From: CALFMR01 sp035550595
GTDB lineage: Bacteria > Acidobacteriota > Vicinamibacteria > Vicinamibacterales > SCN-69-37
Assembly: GCA_035550595.1 (NCBI GenBank)
Contig: DASZOV010000131.1
Location: 1-49,188 of the forward strand
Reading direction: 5' to 3'
DNA: 49,188 nt
Within the stretch, counting starts at the first letter, position 1. Each line of letters opens with the position of its first letter. This document shows positions 42,495 to 49,188 of this stretch, in pieces. A program made the translations under genes and the position numbers. The notes beneath the pieces are model-generated. The model saw nothing but the letters and a program-made list of their open reading frames with translations, made no database searches and was not told the DNA's origin.

Positions 42495-43847
42495 ATGCCC
42501 GCCGCGCGCCGGAGCGACTACGACGACATCCTGGCGCGGTTGACTGGCATCCCCGTCGTGATCGACCAGACGATCGCCCAGATGAAAGACGGGATGGCCC
42601 ACGGGTGGACGCCGGCGAGGATCACGATGCGGGACGTGCCGAAGCAGGTCGAGAGCCAGATGGTGTCCGACCCACTGGCCAGCCCGCTGCTCGCCGCGTT
42701 CAAGAGGTATCCGGCGACGTTCACCGCGGATGAGAAAGCCGAGCTCACGCGCCGCGCCGAGACGGCGTACCGAGAGAAGGTGGCGCCGTCATTTCAGAAG
42801 CTCGCCGATTTCCTCACGACGACGTACATTCCGGCCTGCCGCGAGACGATTGCGATCAGCGCCATTCCGGATGGCGCGGCCTACTACGCGTATCTCGTCC
42901 GCGGGCAGACGACGACGAGCCTGACGGCGGCCGAGATTCACCAGATCGGTCTCGACCTGGTGAAGCAGACGCGCGCGCAGATGGACGATCTCATCGCGAC
43001 GACGGGATTTCACGGCAGCTTCGCGAACTTCATCACGTTCGTCAACACCGATCCGCGCTTCACGTTCGCGAGCAAGGACGACGCGCTGTTGCACTATCGC
43101 GACACGGCGAAGCGCGCCGATCCCGAGCTCGCGCGTCTGTTCGGCACGCTGCCGCGTCTGCCGTACGGCGTCCGCGCGATTCCGGATGCCGTGGCACCGT
43201 CGCAAACCAGCGCGTACTACGACCCGGGCGCGCCGGACGTCGGGCGGCCCGGCTATCTGAGCGTGAACACGTACGACTTGCCGTCGCGTCCCTCCTGGGA
43301 CATGGAAGATCTCGTCCTGCACGAGGGCGTTCCCGGGCATCATCTGCAGATCTCGCTCGCGGAAGAGATGCGGGACGTCCCGGAATTTCGCAAACAGCTC
43401 GGCTACACGGCGTTCGTCGAAGGCTGGGGGCTGTACGCCGAGACGCTCGGTCCCGAGATGGGCTTCTACACGGATCCCTATTCGAAGTTCGGATTCCTGA
43501 GCGCGGTGATGTGGCGCGCCGTGCGCCTGGTGGTCGACACCGGCATGCACTCGATGGGCTGGAGCCGCGATCGGGCGATCCAGTATTTCGAGGAGACGAC
43601 CGGCCAGCCGCACCTGAATGCCGTCGTCGAAATCGATCGATACATCGCCTGGCCAGGGCAGGCACTCGGATACATGATCGGCCGACTCGAAATCCAGAAG
43701 CTGCGTCAGGAGGCCGAGCGAGCGCTGGGCGATCGGTTCGACATCCGCGCCTTTCATGACGCGGTCCTGGATCAAGGCGCGCTGCCGATGGACGTGCTCG
43801 ACGCGCAAATCAAACAATGGATCGCGGGGCAGCAGACGACACGCTGA
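42495..43847 (+). CDS. DUF885 metallopeptidase domain, downstream piece of the interrupted gene (450 aa)
   Basis: In frame with the preceding piece; the frame resumes directly after the TGA with GPQQSIPLVIAT, and the first ATG is at 42495, with no convincing ribosome-binding site before it. It carries the zinc motif LHEGVPGHH (HExxxH-type, near codon 1002 of the joined gene), then GWGLYAETLGPEMG and the C-terminal helices of DUF885 enzymes. These are secreted or periplasmic zinc peptidase-like proteins. Without readthrough this piece would lack its signal peptide and the start of its domain, so it is probably not functional alone. Confidence 0.8.
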   Translation: MPAARRSDYDDILARLTGIPVVIDQTIAQMKDGMAHGWTPARITMRDVPKQVESQMVSDPLASPLLAAFKRYPATFTADEKAELTRRAETAYREKVAPSFQKLADFLTTTYIPACRETIAISAIPDGAAYYAYLVRGQTTTSLTAAEIHQIGLDLVKQTRAQMDDLIATTGFHGSFANFITFVNTDPRFTFASKDDALLHYRDTAKRADPELARLFGTLPRLPYGVRAIPDAVAPSQTSAYYDPGAPDVGRPGYLSVNTYDLPSRPSWDMEDLVLHEGVPGHHLQISLAEEMRDVPEFRKQLGYTAFVEGWGLYAETLGPEMGFYTDPYSKFGFLSAVMWRAVRLVVDTGMHSMGWSRDRAIQYFEETTGQPHLNAVVEIDRYIAWPGQALGYMIGRLEIQKLRQEAERALGDRFDIRAFHDAVLDQGALPMDVLDAQIKQWIAGQQTTR

Positions 43848-43891
43848 ACGCGACCATCACGACCGCGGCGGCGCATGGGCGGGACTGCCCG

Positions 43892-44083
43892 TCAGCGATC
43901 GAGACGTTCTCGCGCTGCCTGAGCGTCCTCGATGGTTCGGAACTTGAAGACACCGCGGGGATAGCGCCTCGGGGCGATGGCCCAGAAGCGTGCGCAGTGC
44001 CGCCGCATCTGCCGGTCCTTCGCGCGTGCCGTGTCACGCTTCAGCCGGTACAGCGCGGCGGGCGTCGGCGGGTAGTAGCGCAC
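43892..44083 (-). CDS. Small basic hypothetical protein, possibly 5'-truncated (63 aa)
   Basis: The GTG at 44083 gives a 63-residue basic protein with a plausible ordered end (CARFWAIAPRRYPRGVFKFRTIEDAQAARERLDR). The WAI-PR-YPRGV-KFR-IE pattern reminds me of short ORFs beside toxin-antitoxin loci, but I cannot name it. The frame is open further upstream (DPHLDEISAADLLGDYPAV reads sensibly) to about 44180 without a standard start, so the N-terminus may have been lost. It abuts a hipA fragment in the opposite orientation. Confidence 0.5.
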   Translation of the reverse strand: MRYYPPTPAALYRLKRDTARAKDRQMRRHCARFWAIAPRRYPRGVFKFRTIEDAQAARERLDR

Positions 44084-44154
44084 GGCGGGATAGTCACCGA
44101 GCAGATCGGCCGCCGAAATCTCGTCGAGATGCGGGTCGTTGGCGTACGCCTCCT

Positions 44155-44292
44155 GACGATCACCTGCGGAACCACGCGTTCATCCTGATCCCGGGTCGCG
44201 GATGGCGGCTCTCGGACGCGTTCGACATGAATCCGGTGCCGGATGCCTACGGCCTGCGGCTCAACATCAGCGAAAGCGACAACGCGCCCTGA
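44155..44292 (+). pseudogene. hipA-family kinase fragment (about 45 codons of the C-terminal part)
   Basis: Starting abruptly with DDHLRNHAFILIP and continuing GWRLSDAFDMNPVP, GLRLNISESDNA, then stop. DDHxRNH is the catalytic loop and the later FDMNP the metal-binding segment of HipA-type Ser/Thr kinases (type II toxins). The upstream roughly 300 residues and the remaining C-terminus are missing. It sits in a 620-base stretch (43848-44467) that holds only this remnant and the small minus-strand ORF, a sign of a decayed toxin-antitoxin or mobile locus. Confidence 0.72.
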
Positions 44293-44467
44293 AGGTCTTA
44301 GCCCGCGCCTGCGATGGGATGGCCTCGGCGTTTCGACTGGCCGCCTGAGATCGGCGGGCGCGTGAGCCATTCCCTTGGCGGCTGACGCATTCCCTCTTGT
44401 GAGCGCGTGTCGCGCAGGCAGCGTCGACGACCGCGTGACGCGCGCTCCTTCGCAAGAGGAGATGCCG

Positions 44468-44956
44468 ATGTCCTCGTGGGGGCGATGGTTCGTGTGTCTG
44501 GGGCTCGTGGCGCTTCCCGTCGCCGTGCACGCGCAGACGACGATCGAAAGTTACGTGAGCGGAGGCGTGGCGAACGTCCGGTTTCCGAGCTTTTCGGGCG
44601 GAGCCGACGTCGTCACCGGGCCGTACGGCGTCAGTGTGGGCGGAAGTGGCACGATCGTGACCAGCGTCACCGAAGGGCCGTGGGCGCTGTACCTGTTGTC
44701 GGCGCGCGTCGGACTTCACGGCGAGCCGCGACCGCGTGCGCCGAGCACACGGACGTTCATGGCGGGCGAGCTGTCGATCATCAACGACACGGATTGCTGC
44801 AGGGCGAGTGCGGCGATTGGTGCGAGCGTCGGGATGCAGCACTGGTTCACCGACCGCCGCGCGATCCGCGCCGAAGGCCGCATCATGCGGACGCTCGACG
44901 GCGAAGGCGCGATCGTATTGATCGAGGTCGGGCTGACGTTTCGTCCGTCACGGTGA
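44468..44956 (+). CDS. Small secreted beta-strand-rich protein (162 aa)
   Basis: ATG at 44468 is preferred over the one at 44462 because AGAGGAG lies at proper spacing. A signal peptide (MSSWGRWFVCLGLVALPVAVHAQ) is followed by alternating hydrophobic strands with Gly/Ser turns (IESYVSGGVANVRFPS, GASVGMQHWFTDRRAIRAEGRIMRT, IVLIEVGLTFRPSR). This looks like an outer-membrane beta-barrel of the short Opa/OmpW-like kind, ending in an aromatic-poor strand. No family is identified. Two adjacent Cys (DCCRAS) are unusual for such barrels. Confidence 0.7.
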   Translation: MSSWGRWFVCLGLVALPVAVHAQTTIESYVSGGVANVRFPSFSGGADVVTGPYGVSVGGSGTIVTSVTEGPWALYLLSARVGLHGEPRPRAPSTRTFMAGELSIINDTDCCRASAAIGASVGMQHWFTDRRAIRAEGRIMRTLDGEGAIVLIEVGLTFRPSR

Positions 44957-45042
44957 GTCGGCGTCGCCGGTGGCTCGACCTTCGGCTTCTTACATGGCGG
45001 CCGACCTGTGGAAGCCGATTGACGCGACGTCACGTCCGTCGT

Positions 45043-46386
45043 CTACCACACCCGCTCCAAGTCCGGATTTTCGTGCGCTTGGCGTCCGGCCTTGGCCATG
45101 TCGATCCAGCGTCCGTGCACCTTCACGCGCACGACGTCCGCGGTGAAATCCGTGGCGGTCGTCTCGCTGTTGCTGAACAGGTACGACCCGACGGCATAGA
45201 TATCCACGGGCACGCCCAGCCGTTCGAACTTCTGGATTCTGGCCGGCGTGAACCCGCCCGAGGCGACGATCTTCACGGCGCGGCAGAACTCGCGCGCCGC
45301 CTCCTGCCACGACGCGGGCAGGTCCCAGCGTTCCCACGCCGAATCCAGCGCCCGGCGCACGTTGAACACCAGCCGCGGCGTGACGCCCAGATCGAGCGAC
45401 GGGTCGCCCAGCGGCGGCACGGATACGTCGCGCATCGACGCGCTCGTGTCCAGCCGCACGCCATACAGCCGATACTTCACGGCCTCCTCCTGCCGATTCG
45501 CGTCCATGAGCTCGCGATAGGCGGCGAAGAGCACGTCGAGGACGCGAATCGAGTCGCGGACACTGTCGTTGTTGAAATCGACGAGCGCGATGCGCGGAAT
45601 GCTGGGCGGCAGGACGCGTGCGAACGCGCGCATGGCTTCGGCCGTGTCGCCGAGAAACGACGCGATGGCGGCGTGAGCCATCGTCCCGCCGCCCGCGCCA
45701 CCCCACCAGTCGCCCTGCGCGTCGGTCGAAATGAACGATCCGATGTCGCGCAAGTGGTCGCGGTTGAACCGCTGGACGGCGATGCTGTACGCGTAGCCGT
45801 CGGCGGCCTGGGATTCGTGCAGATCGAAGCGGGCGGGAAAGAACAGGACCGGCTTCCCGCGCGCGGCGACGAGGGTTTCGTACACGTTGGTCGCGACGCG
45901 GCTGGACCGGGTGAGGATGCCGAGCGTCGGCGTTTCCAGCAGGGCGAAGTCGCGGTAGCGGCCGCGTACGGTGAGCACGGGCTGCACGTGCAGCGGGTCG
46001 CCGTCCGACTCGACGACCGCGCCGTCGTGAAGCGCCCGCACTTCCAGTTGTCCCGACGTGTCGCGGAAACGGCCGGCGTCGAAGTACCCGGTGCCGTGTC
46101 GAAGCATGGCAATCGCCTTGTCCACGCCCACGACGATGGTCGCGCCCTTGTGCCGCGTGAACCACTGCATCTCGACTTCGATGTCGCCAACCGCGATGTC
46201 CTCGGGTGACACGTCGGGCGGCAGGTTGGCGTCGCGGCCGTCGTAGGTGTAGCCGTTCGCGGCGAGCGCGGCCAGCATGCGGTTGACGTTCTCGAAGTAC
46301 TTGTCCGAATACCAGCCGCGGCGCATGCGCGCCACGTCCAGCTTGAACACGTCGTTGGTCAAGCGCCGGCCGTCAAAGATGGACAT
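45043..46386 (-). CDS. pncB: Nicotinate phosphoribosyltransferase (447 aa)
   Basis: ATG at 46386 follows GAGGATCC and starts MSIFDGRRLTNDVFKLDVARMRRGWYSDKYF, the usual NAPRTase opening. Further motifs are VMRGRYRD-like VLTVRGRYRDFALLETPTLGIL, the catalytic-His-type region FDLHESQAADGYAYSIAV, IALVDFNNDSVRDS, YGVRLDTSASMRDV and GGFTPARIQKFERLGVPVDIYAVGSYL. It makes nicotinate mononucleotide from nicotinate and PRPP in the Preiss-Handler NAD route. Length and order are normal for the family. It diverges from ccoN over 252 bases that contain a perfect 20-base palindrome next to a TATGCT hexamer. Confidence 0.92.
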   Translation of the reverse strand: MSIFDGRRLTNDVFKLDVARMRRGWYSDKYFENVNRMLAALAANGYTYDGRDANLPPDVSPEDIAVGDIEVEMQWFTRHKGATIVVGVDKAIAMLRHGTGYFDAGRFRDTSGQLEVRALHDGAVVESDGDPLHVQPVLTVRGRYRDFALLETPTLGILTRSSRVATNVYETLVAARGKPVLFFPARFDLHESQAADGYAYSIAVQRFNRDHLRDIGSFISTDAQGDWWGGAGGGTMAHAAIASFLGDTAEAMRAFARVLPPSIPRIALVDFNNDSVRDSIRVLDVLFAAYRELMDANRQEEAVKYRLYGVRLDTSASMRDVSVPPLGDPSLDLGVTPRLVFNVRRALDSAWERWDLPASWQEAAREFCRAVKIVASGGFTPARIQKFERLGVPVDIYAVGSYLFSNSETTATDFTADVVRVKVHGRWIDMAKAGRQAHENPDLERVW

Positions 46387-46450
46387 GGATCCTCGCTGCG
46401 GTACGGACGGCGTCGTCGATCGGCGCGCAAGGCGAAACAGCCCAGCATAT

Positions 46451-46470
46451 CCGATCGCGGCCGCGATCGG
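46451..46470. promoter_or_regulatory. Perfect 20-base palindrome between pncB and ccoN
   Basis: CCGATCGCGGCCGCGATCGG has ten-base arms with no mismatch and no spacer. On the pncB strand it is followed at once by TATGCT (complement of 46444-46449), a possible -10 element, so the palindrome would lie in the promoter spacer. It is 65 bases from the pncB start and about 170 from ccoN. High GC raises the chance of such words, but 20 perfect bases is still notable. Confidence 0.5.
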
Positions 46471-46638
46471 CACTGACCGGCGTCATGGCATCGCCGCGCA
46501 AGACTCGTTAGGCTGGACTCCTCCGGCGTGGCGCGTCACGCGCGGGGCGACCGACTCGCTGCGCCTGTCTGGCGGGTCGGCGTCCCGAAGGATGGCTCTC
46601 CTGGCGAGGCCGCGCCGGACCTTTTCGGAGCCCCGCTG

Positions 46639-48081
46639 ATGATGTCCGAGGTGAGGTCCGCCGCCGTCCTGCCGCGTCCGCTCGTCGTCGCCAAGGCGCG
46701 CGTCGAGCCCGTTGCCGATACGGACACCGCTTGGGTGCGGCTCGTCTATCGCTATCTCGCATGGTCGACGGCGTGGCTCGTCTTCGGCACGCTCGTCGGC
46801 GAATACCTCGGCATTAAGTTCGTGAGGCCCGACCTCGATCACCTCGCGTGGTTGAGCTTCGGACGCCTCCGGCCTGTTCACACGAACACCGTCTTCTGGG
46901 GGTGGTCCAGCCTCGCCATGCTCGGGATGGCGCTGTACGTCGTCCCCAAGACGAGCCGGCGATCGCTCTACAGTTTTCCGCTCGCGTATCTGAGCCTCGC
47001 GCTCATCAACATCTCGGTGCTCGTCGGCGACTTGCTGCTCATGAACGGCGTCACGAACGGCGCGCAGGAGTACCGCGAGTACATCTGGCCCGTGCAGGCG
47101 GTGTTCGCGGTGGGCGTCATCCTCATCGCCTACAACCTCATCCGCACGATTGCCACGCGCGACGTCGAGGAAATCTACATCTCGAATTGGTACATCATGG
47201 GCGGCATCCTCTGGACGATCGCCCTGCTCGTTATCGCCTACATTCCCTGGTACCAGCAGAACGGCATCAGCGAGACGGTCATCCAGGGCTTCTACATGCA
47301 CATGGGTGTGGGCATGTGGTTCACGCCGATCGTGCTCGGGCTGACTTACTACAGCCTGCCGCGGCTCCTGAACAAGCCGATCTACTCGTACTCGCTCGGC
47401 GTGCTCGCGTTCTGGACGCAGATGGTCTTCTACTCGATGATCGGCGCGCACCACTTCATCTTCGCGCCCATCCCGTGGTGGCTGCAGACGGTCGCCATCA
47501 TCTTCAGCGTCGGCATGGTCGTGACGCTCGCGGCCGGCACGGGCAACTTCCTGCTGACGATGCGCGGGTCGGGACGGATGATCGCGCGCAGCTACAGCCT
47601 GCCGTTCATTCTCGCGGGCGTGCTGTCGTACTTCCTCTTCTCGTTCCAAGGCACGTTCGAGGCATTGCGGCCGCTGCAGGCGCTGTGGCACTTCACGAAC
47701 TACACCGTGGCGCACTCGCACCTGACGATGTACGGGTTCGTCGCGTTCCTCATCTGGGGCACGGTCTACGGTCTCGTGCCGCGCATGACCGGACACGAGC
47801 CGCCCGCGCTCGGCGTCGGTATCCACTTCTGGTTCGCGCTCATCGGCCTCTTGCTCTACAGCATCGCGCTCATGATCGGCGGCACGATGCAGGGCGACAA
47901 CTGGATCGCAGGCAATCCTTTCATCCACTCGGTCACCGACATGCTGCCGTACTGGCTGTGGCGCGCCGTCGGCGGATCGCTGATGTTCGTCTCGCACCTC
48001 GTCTTCGCGTGGAACGTCTGGGCGATGCGGCCGCGCGCGGCCGCGATCGCGACCGCCGCGGCGGGGAGTGCTCGGTCATGA
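46639..48081 (+). CDS. ccoN: cbb3-type cytochrome c oxidase subunit I (480 aa)
   Basis: ATG at 46639 has GGAG eight bases upstream; a longer frame from 46528 lacks a ribosome site. Twelve membrane segments with oxidase ligands are seen: RPVHTNTVFWGW (low-spin haem His), YMHMGVGMWFTP (CuB-side His), IGAHHFIFAPIPWW (CuB His pair), and NYTVAHSHLTMYGF (high-spin and low-spin haem His). This is the catalytic subunit of the high-affinity oxidase reducing O2 to water while pumping protons. The stop overlaps the ccoO start (ATGA). Residues 1-30 are poorly conserved. I see no FNR box upstream. Confidence 0.96.
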   Translation: MMSEVRSAAVLPRPLVVAKARVEPVADTDTAWVRLVYRYLAWSTAWLVFGTLVGEYLGIKFVRPDLDHLAWLSFGRLRPVHTNTVFWGWSSLAMLGMALYVVPKTSRRSLYSFPLAYLSLALINISVLVGDLLLMNGVTNGAQEYREYIWPVQAVFAVGVILIAYNLIRTIATRDVEEIYISNWYIMGGILWTIALLVIAYIPWYQQNGISETVIQGFYMHMGVGMWFTPIVLGLTYYSLPRLLNKPIYSYSLGVLAFWTQMVFYSMIGAHHFIFAPIPWWLQTVAIIFSVGMVVTLAAGTGNFLLTMRGSGRMIARSYSLPFILAGVLSYFLFSFQGTFEALRPLQALWHFTNYTVAHSHLTMYGFVAFLIWGTVYGLVPRMTGHEPPALGVGIHFWFALIGLLLYSIALMIGGTMQGDNWIAGNPFIHSVTDMLPYWLWRAVGGSLMFVSHLVFAWNVWAMRPRAAAIATAAAGSARS

Positions 48082-48737
48082 CCTTCGACGTCGGCAGGAA
48101 TCACTGGCTGCTCTTCGGCGTGTCGTTCTTCGGCTTCATCGGCCTGGCGTTCATCGTCGGCATCGGGCCCGCGATCTGGGTGCAGGACCACACGCGTCCG
48201 CTGCCGGGCGCCGTGGCGCCAACCGCGGATGAGACCGCGGGACTGCACGTCTACGTGTCGGAGGGCTGCGTCTATTGCCACACGCAGCAGGTGCGGCCGC
48301 TCGAAATGGACAACGTCTGGGGCCGGCCGTCGGCGCCGGGCGATTACGCGTTCGTCAACGCGCTCGACGTGTGGCGTCCGTACGCGCCGGCCGTGCTCGG
48401 CAGCGAACGCACCGGGCCGGATCTGTCCAATGTCGGCACGCGGCAGGGCAGTGACGTCTGGCAGTACCTCCATCTCTACAATCCGCGATCGGTCGTCGAC
48501 GGATCGGTGATGCCCGCGTTTCCATGGCTGTTCGACGTCAAGCCGGCGGCCGCGCCGGGCGACACGGTCGTGCCCGTGCCCGCGGCGTACGCGCCCGCGC
48601 ACGGCGTCGTCGTGCCGAACGCACGCGGGCGCGTGCTCGTCGCGTACTTGCTCGCGCGGAAACAGGTGCCGATGGAAGGCTACGGCGGCGCACCGTCGAC
48701 CGGCGCCGCGCCAGCCGCGACGTCTGGAGCGAACTGA
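48078..48737 (+). CDS. ccoO: cbb3-type cytochrome c oxidase subunit II, monohaem (219 aa)
   Basis: One N-terminal membrane helix (WLLFGVSFFGFIGLAFIVGIGPAIWV) anchors a periplasmic haem domain: YVSEGCVYCHTQQVRPLEMDNVWGRPSAPGDYA and ERTGPDLSNVGTRQG are typical CcoO phrases, and VMPAFPWLF supplies the axial Met. It passes electrons to CcoN. The C-terminus is Ala/Pro-rich and may be disordered. The start overlaps the ccoN stop and the stop overlaps the next ATG (TGATG), giving a tightly coupled operon. Confidence 0.95.
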   Translation: MTFDVGRNHWLLFGVSFFGFIGLAFIVGIGPAIWVQDHTRPLPGAVAPTADETAGLHVYVSEGCVYCHTQQVRPLEMDNVWGRPSAPGDYAFVNALDVWRPYAPAVLGSERTGPDLSNVGTRQGSDVWQYLHLYNPRSVVDGSVMPAFPWLFDVKPAAAPGDTVVPVPAAYAPAHGVVVPNARGRVLVAYLLARKQVPMEGYGGAPSTGAAPAATSGAN

Positions 48738-49018
48738 TGCACGCCGCGATCGTCGCGTTTGCCGCACTCGCACCGGGAGCGTTCGCCGTCGCCGGCCAGA
48801 CCGCCGAGGCGTTCTCGCGCTCGATGGAACGGCACCACATGGACATGACGCACGGGCCGCTCGATAGCGTGCTCGTGTGGATCGCCATCCTCGTCGTGCT
48901 CGAGACGACGATCTATACAGTCCGCTTCTTCGTGCGACCGGGCGAGACTGGCGAGGATCACATCAAGCGGCGCGTCCTTCGCGAGGACGACCCGTCGCCG
49001 GCAAGGACTCTGCGATGA
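48737..49018 (+). CDS. Small His/Met-rich membrane protein in the cbb3 operon (93 aa)
   Basis: An N-terminal hydrophobic stretch (AAIVAFAALAPGAFAVAGQ, likely signal or first helix) is followed by SMERHHMDMTHGPLDS and a clear membrane helix (VLVWIAILVVLETTIYTVRFFV), then a charged cytoplasmic tail. It occupies the place where ccoQ or ccoP would be, but it has no CxxCH and does not match CcoQ. The His/Met cluster before the helix could bind copper or haem; that is inference. Both ends overlap neighbours by 1-4 bases, which supports a real gene. Confidence 0.75.
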   Translation: MHAAIVAFAALAPGAFAVAGQTAEAFSRSMERHHMDMTHGPLDSVLVWIAILVVLETTIYTVRFFVRPGETGEDHIKRRVLREDDPSPARTLR

Positions 49019-49188
49019 CAGACGCGAAAGACGACGCGCTCGATTCACCGCGCAATCGCATCGACATCTTCATCGACGACGACGCGGAGCCGCGGCTGAG
49101 CACGACGCCGCCGCTCAACTTCGAGCTCGACACGACGAGCCTCGACGACGGTCCGCACGTCATGCGGATCGAGGCGTACGACAACCTC
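49015..49188 (+). CDS. Partial gene in the cbb3 operon, Ig-like segment, runs off window edge (58 aa visible)
   Basis: ATG at 49015 overlaps the preceding stop (ATGA) and the frame is open to the end. The visible part is acidic (RIDIFIDDDAEPRL) then LNFELDTTSLDDGPHVMRIEAYDNL, which has the DTTxLxDGPHxxRIEAYD pattern of bacterial Ig-like repeats. There is no signal peptide in the visible part. The rest of the protein, and so its role beside the oxidase, is not visible. Confidence 0.7.
   Translation, partial: MTDAKDDALDSPRNRIDIFIDDDAEPRLSTTPPLNFELDTTSLDDGPHVMRIEAYDNL

Noticed and set aside
46483..47997. 504-residue minus-strand frame opposite ccoN
   Set aside because: Composition is Arg/Asp/Glu/His-rich, typical of antisense to a membrane protein.

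Overview
The window is high-GC bacterial DNA, densely coded on both strands, with no tRNA or rRNA gene that I can see. The gene families suggest an Acidobacteriota genome, probably Vicinamibacteria-like. Pointers are a Ser/Thr kinase fused to a TolB-type propeller, an 805-residue MacB/FtsX permease without its own ATPase (ADOP type), several secreted glycosidases, Ala/Gly/Arg-rich tails after signal peptides, and short intergenic tandem repeats. This taxonomic call is inferred from family content only.

Layout. At 1-4.9 kb there is a truncated drug-type ABC ATPase with a near-perfect palindromic operator, a CE15-type glucuronoyl esterase, a repeat-rich spacer, a secreted hypothetical protein, and a coupled pair resembling Bacillus MhqO/MhqD (ring-cleavage dioxygenase plus carboxylesterase). 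At 5-7.9 kb there is a GH115 alpha-glucuronidase. CE15 and GH115 both act on 4-O-methylglucuronate side chains of xylan. From 7.8 to 9.9 kb the DNA is visibly poorer in GC; it holds an AraC regulator with a degenerate receiver domain and an unknown secreted protein, and looks acquired. A small Ig-like lipoprotein and a secreted unknown follow.

From 11.3 to 21 kb the minus strand carries a two-gene PKS-NRPS assembly line, KS-AT-DH(dead)-KR-ACP followed by C-A-PCP-TE. My manual reading predicts malonyl extension, B-type ketoreduction, no dehydration, and glycine addition, so the simplest product is an N-(3-hydroxyacyl)glycine of the commendamide type. A 15-base inverted repeat covers the PKS start codon, in a short divergent spacer shared with a polytopic membrane protein. 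A 608-residue protein of unknown function with a duplicated LNPQPLPPK motif follows.

From 24.7 to 31 kb lie the ADOP permease, a YceI protein with a clear terminator, and the kinase-propeller gene. From 31.1 to 38.1 kb a GH20 beta-hexosaminidase converges on a four-gene operon with 4-base stop/start overlaps throughout: GH109-type glycosidase/oxidoreductase, sodium:solute symporter, nucleotidyltransferase, and a galactokinase-like GHMP kinase. Together they look like an amino-sugar release, uptake and activation system.

From 38.2 to 44.5 kb there are a dihaem cytochrome c, a clan-A-like glycosidase, a TolB-propeller/DUF885 metallopeptidase gene interrupted by one in-frame TGA, and a decayed patch holding a hipA fragment. 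The window ends with a small secreted protein, a pncB-type gene, a perfect 20-base palindrome, and the start of a cbb3 oxidase operon (ccoN, ccoO, a small His-rich membrane protein, and a partial gene running off the edge).
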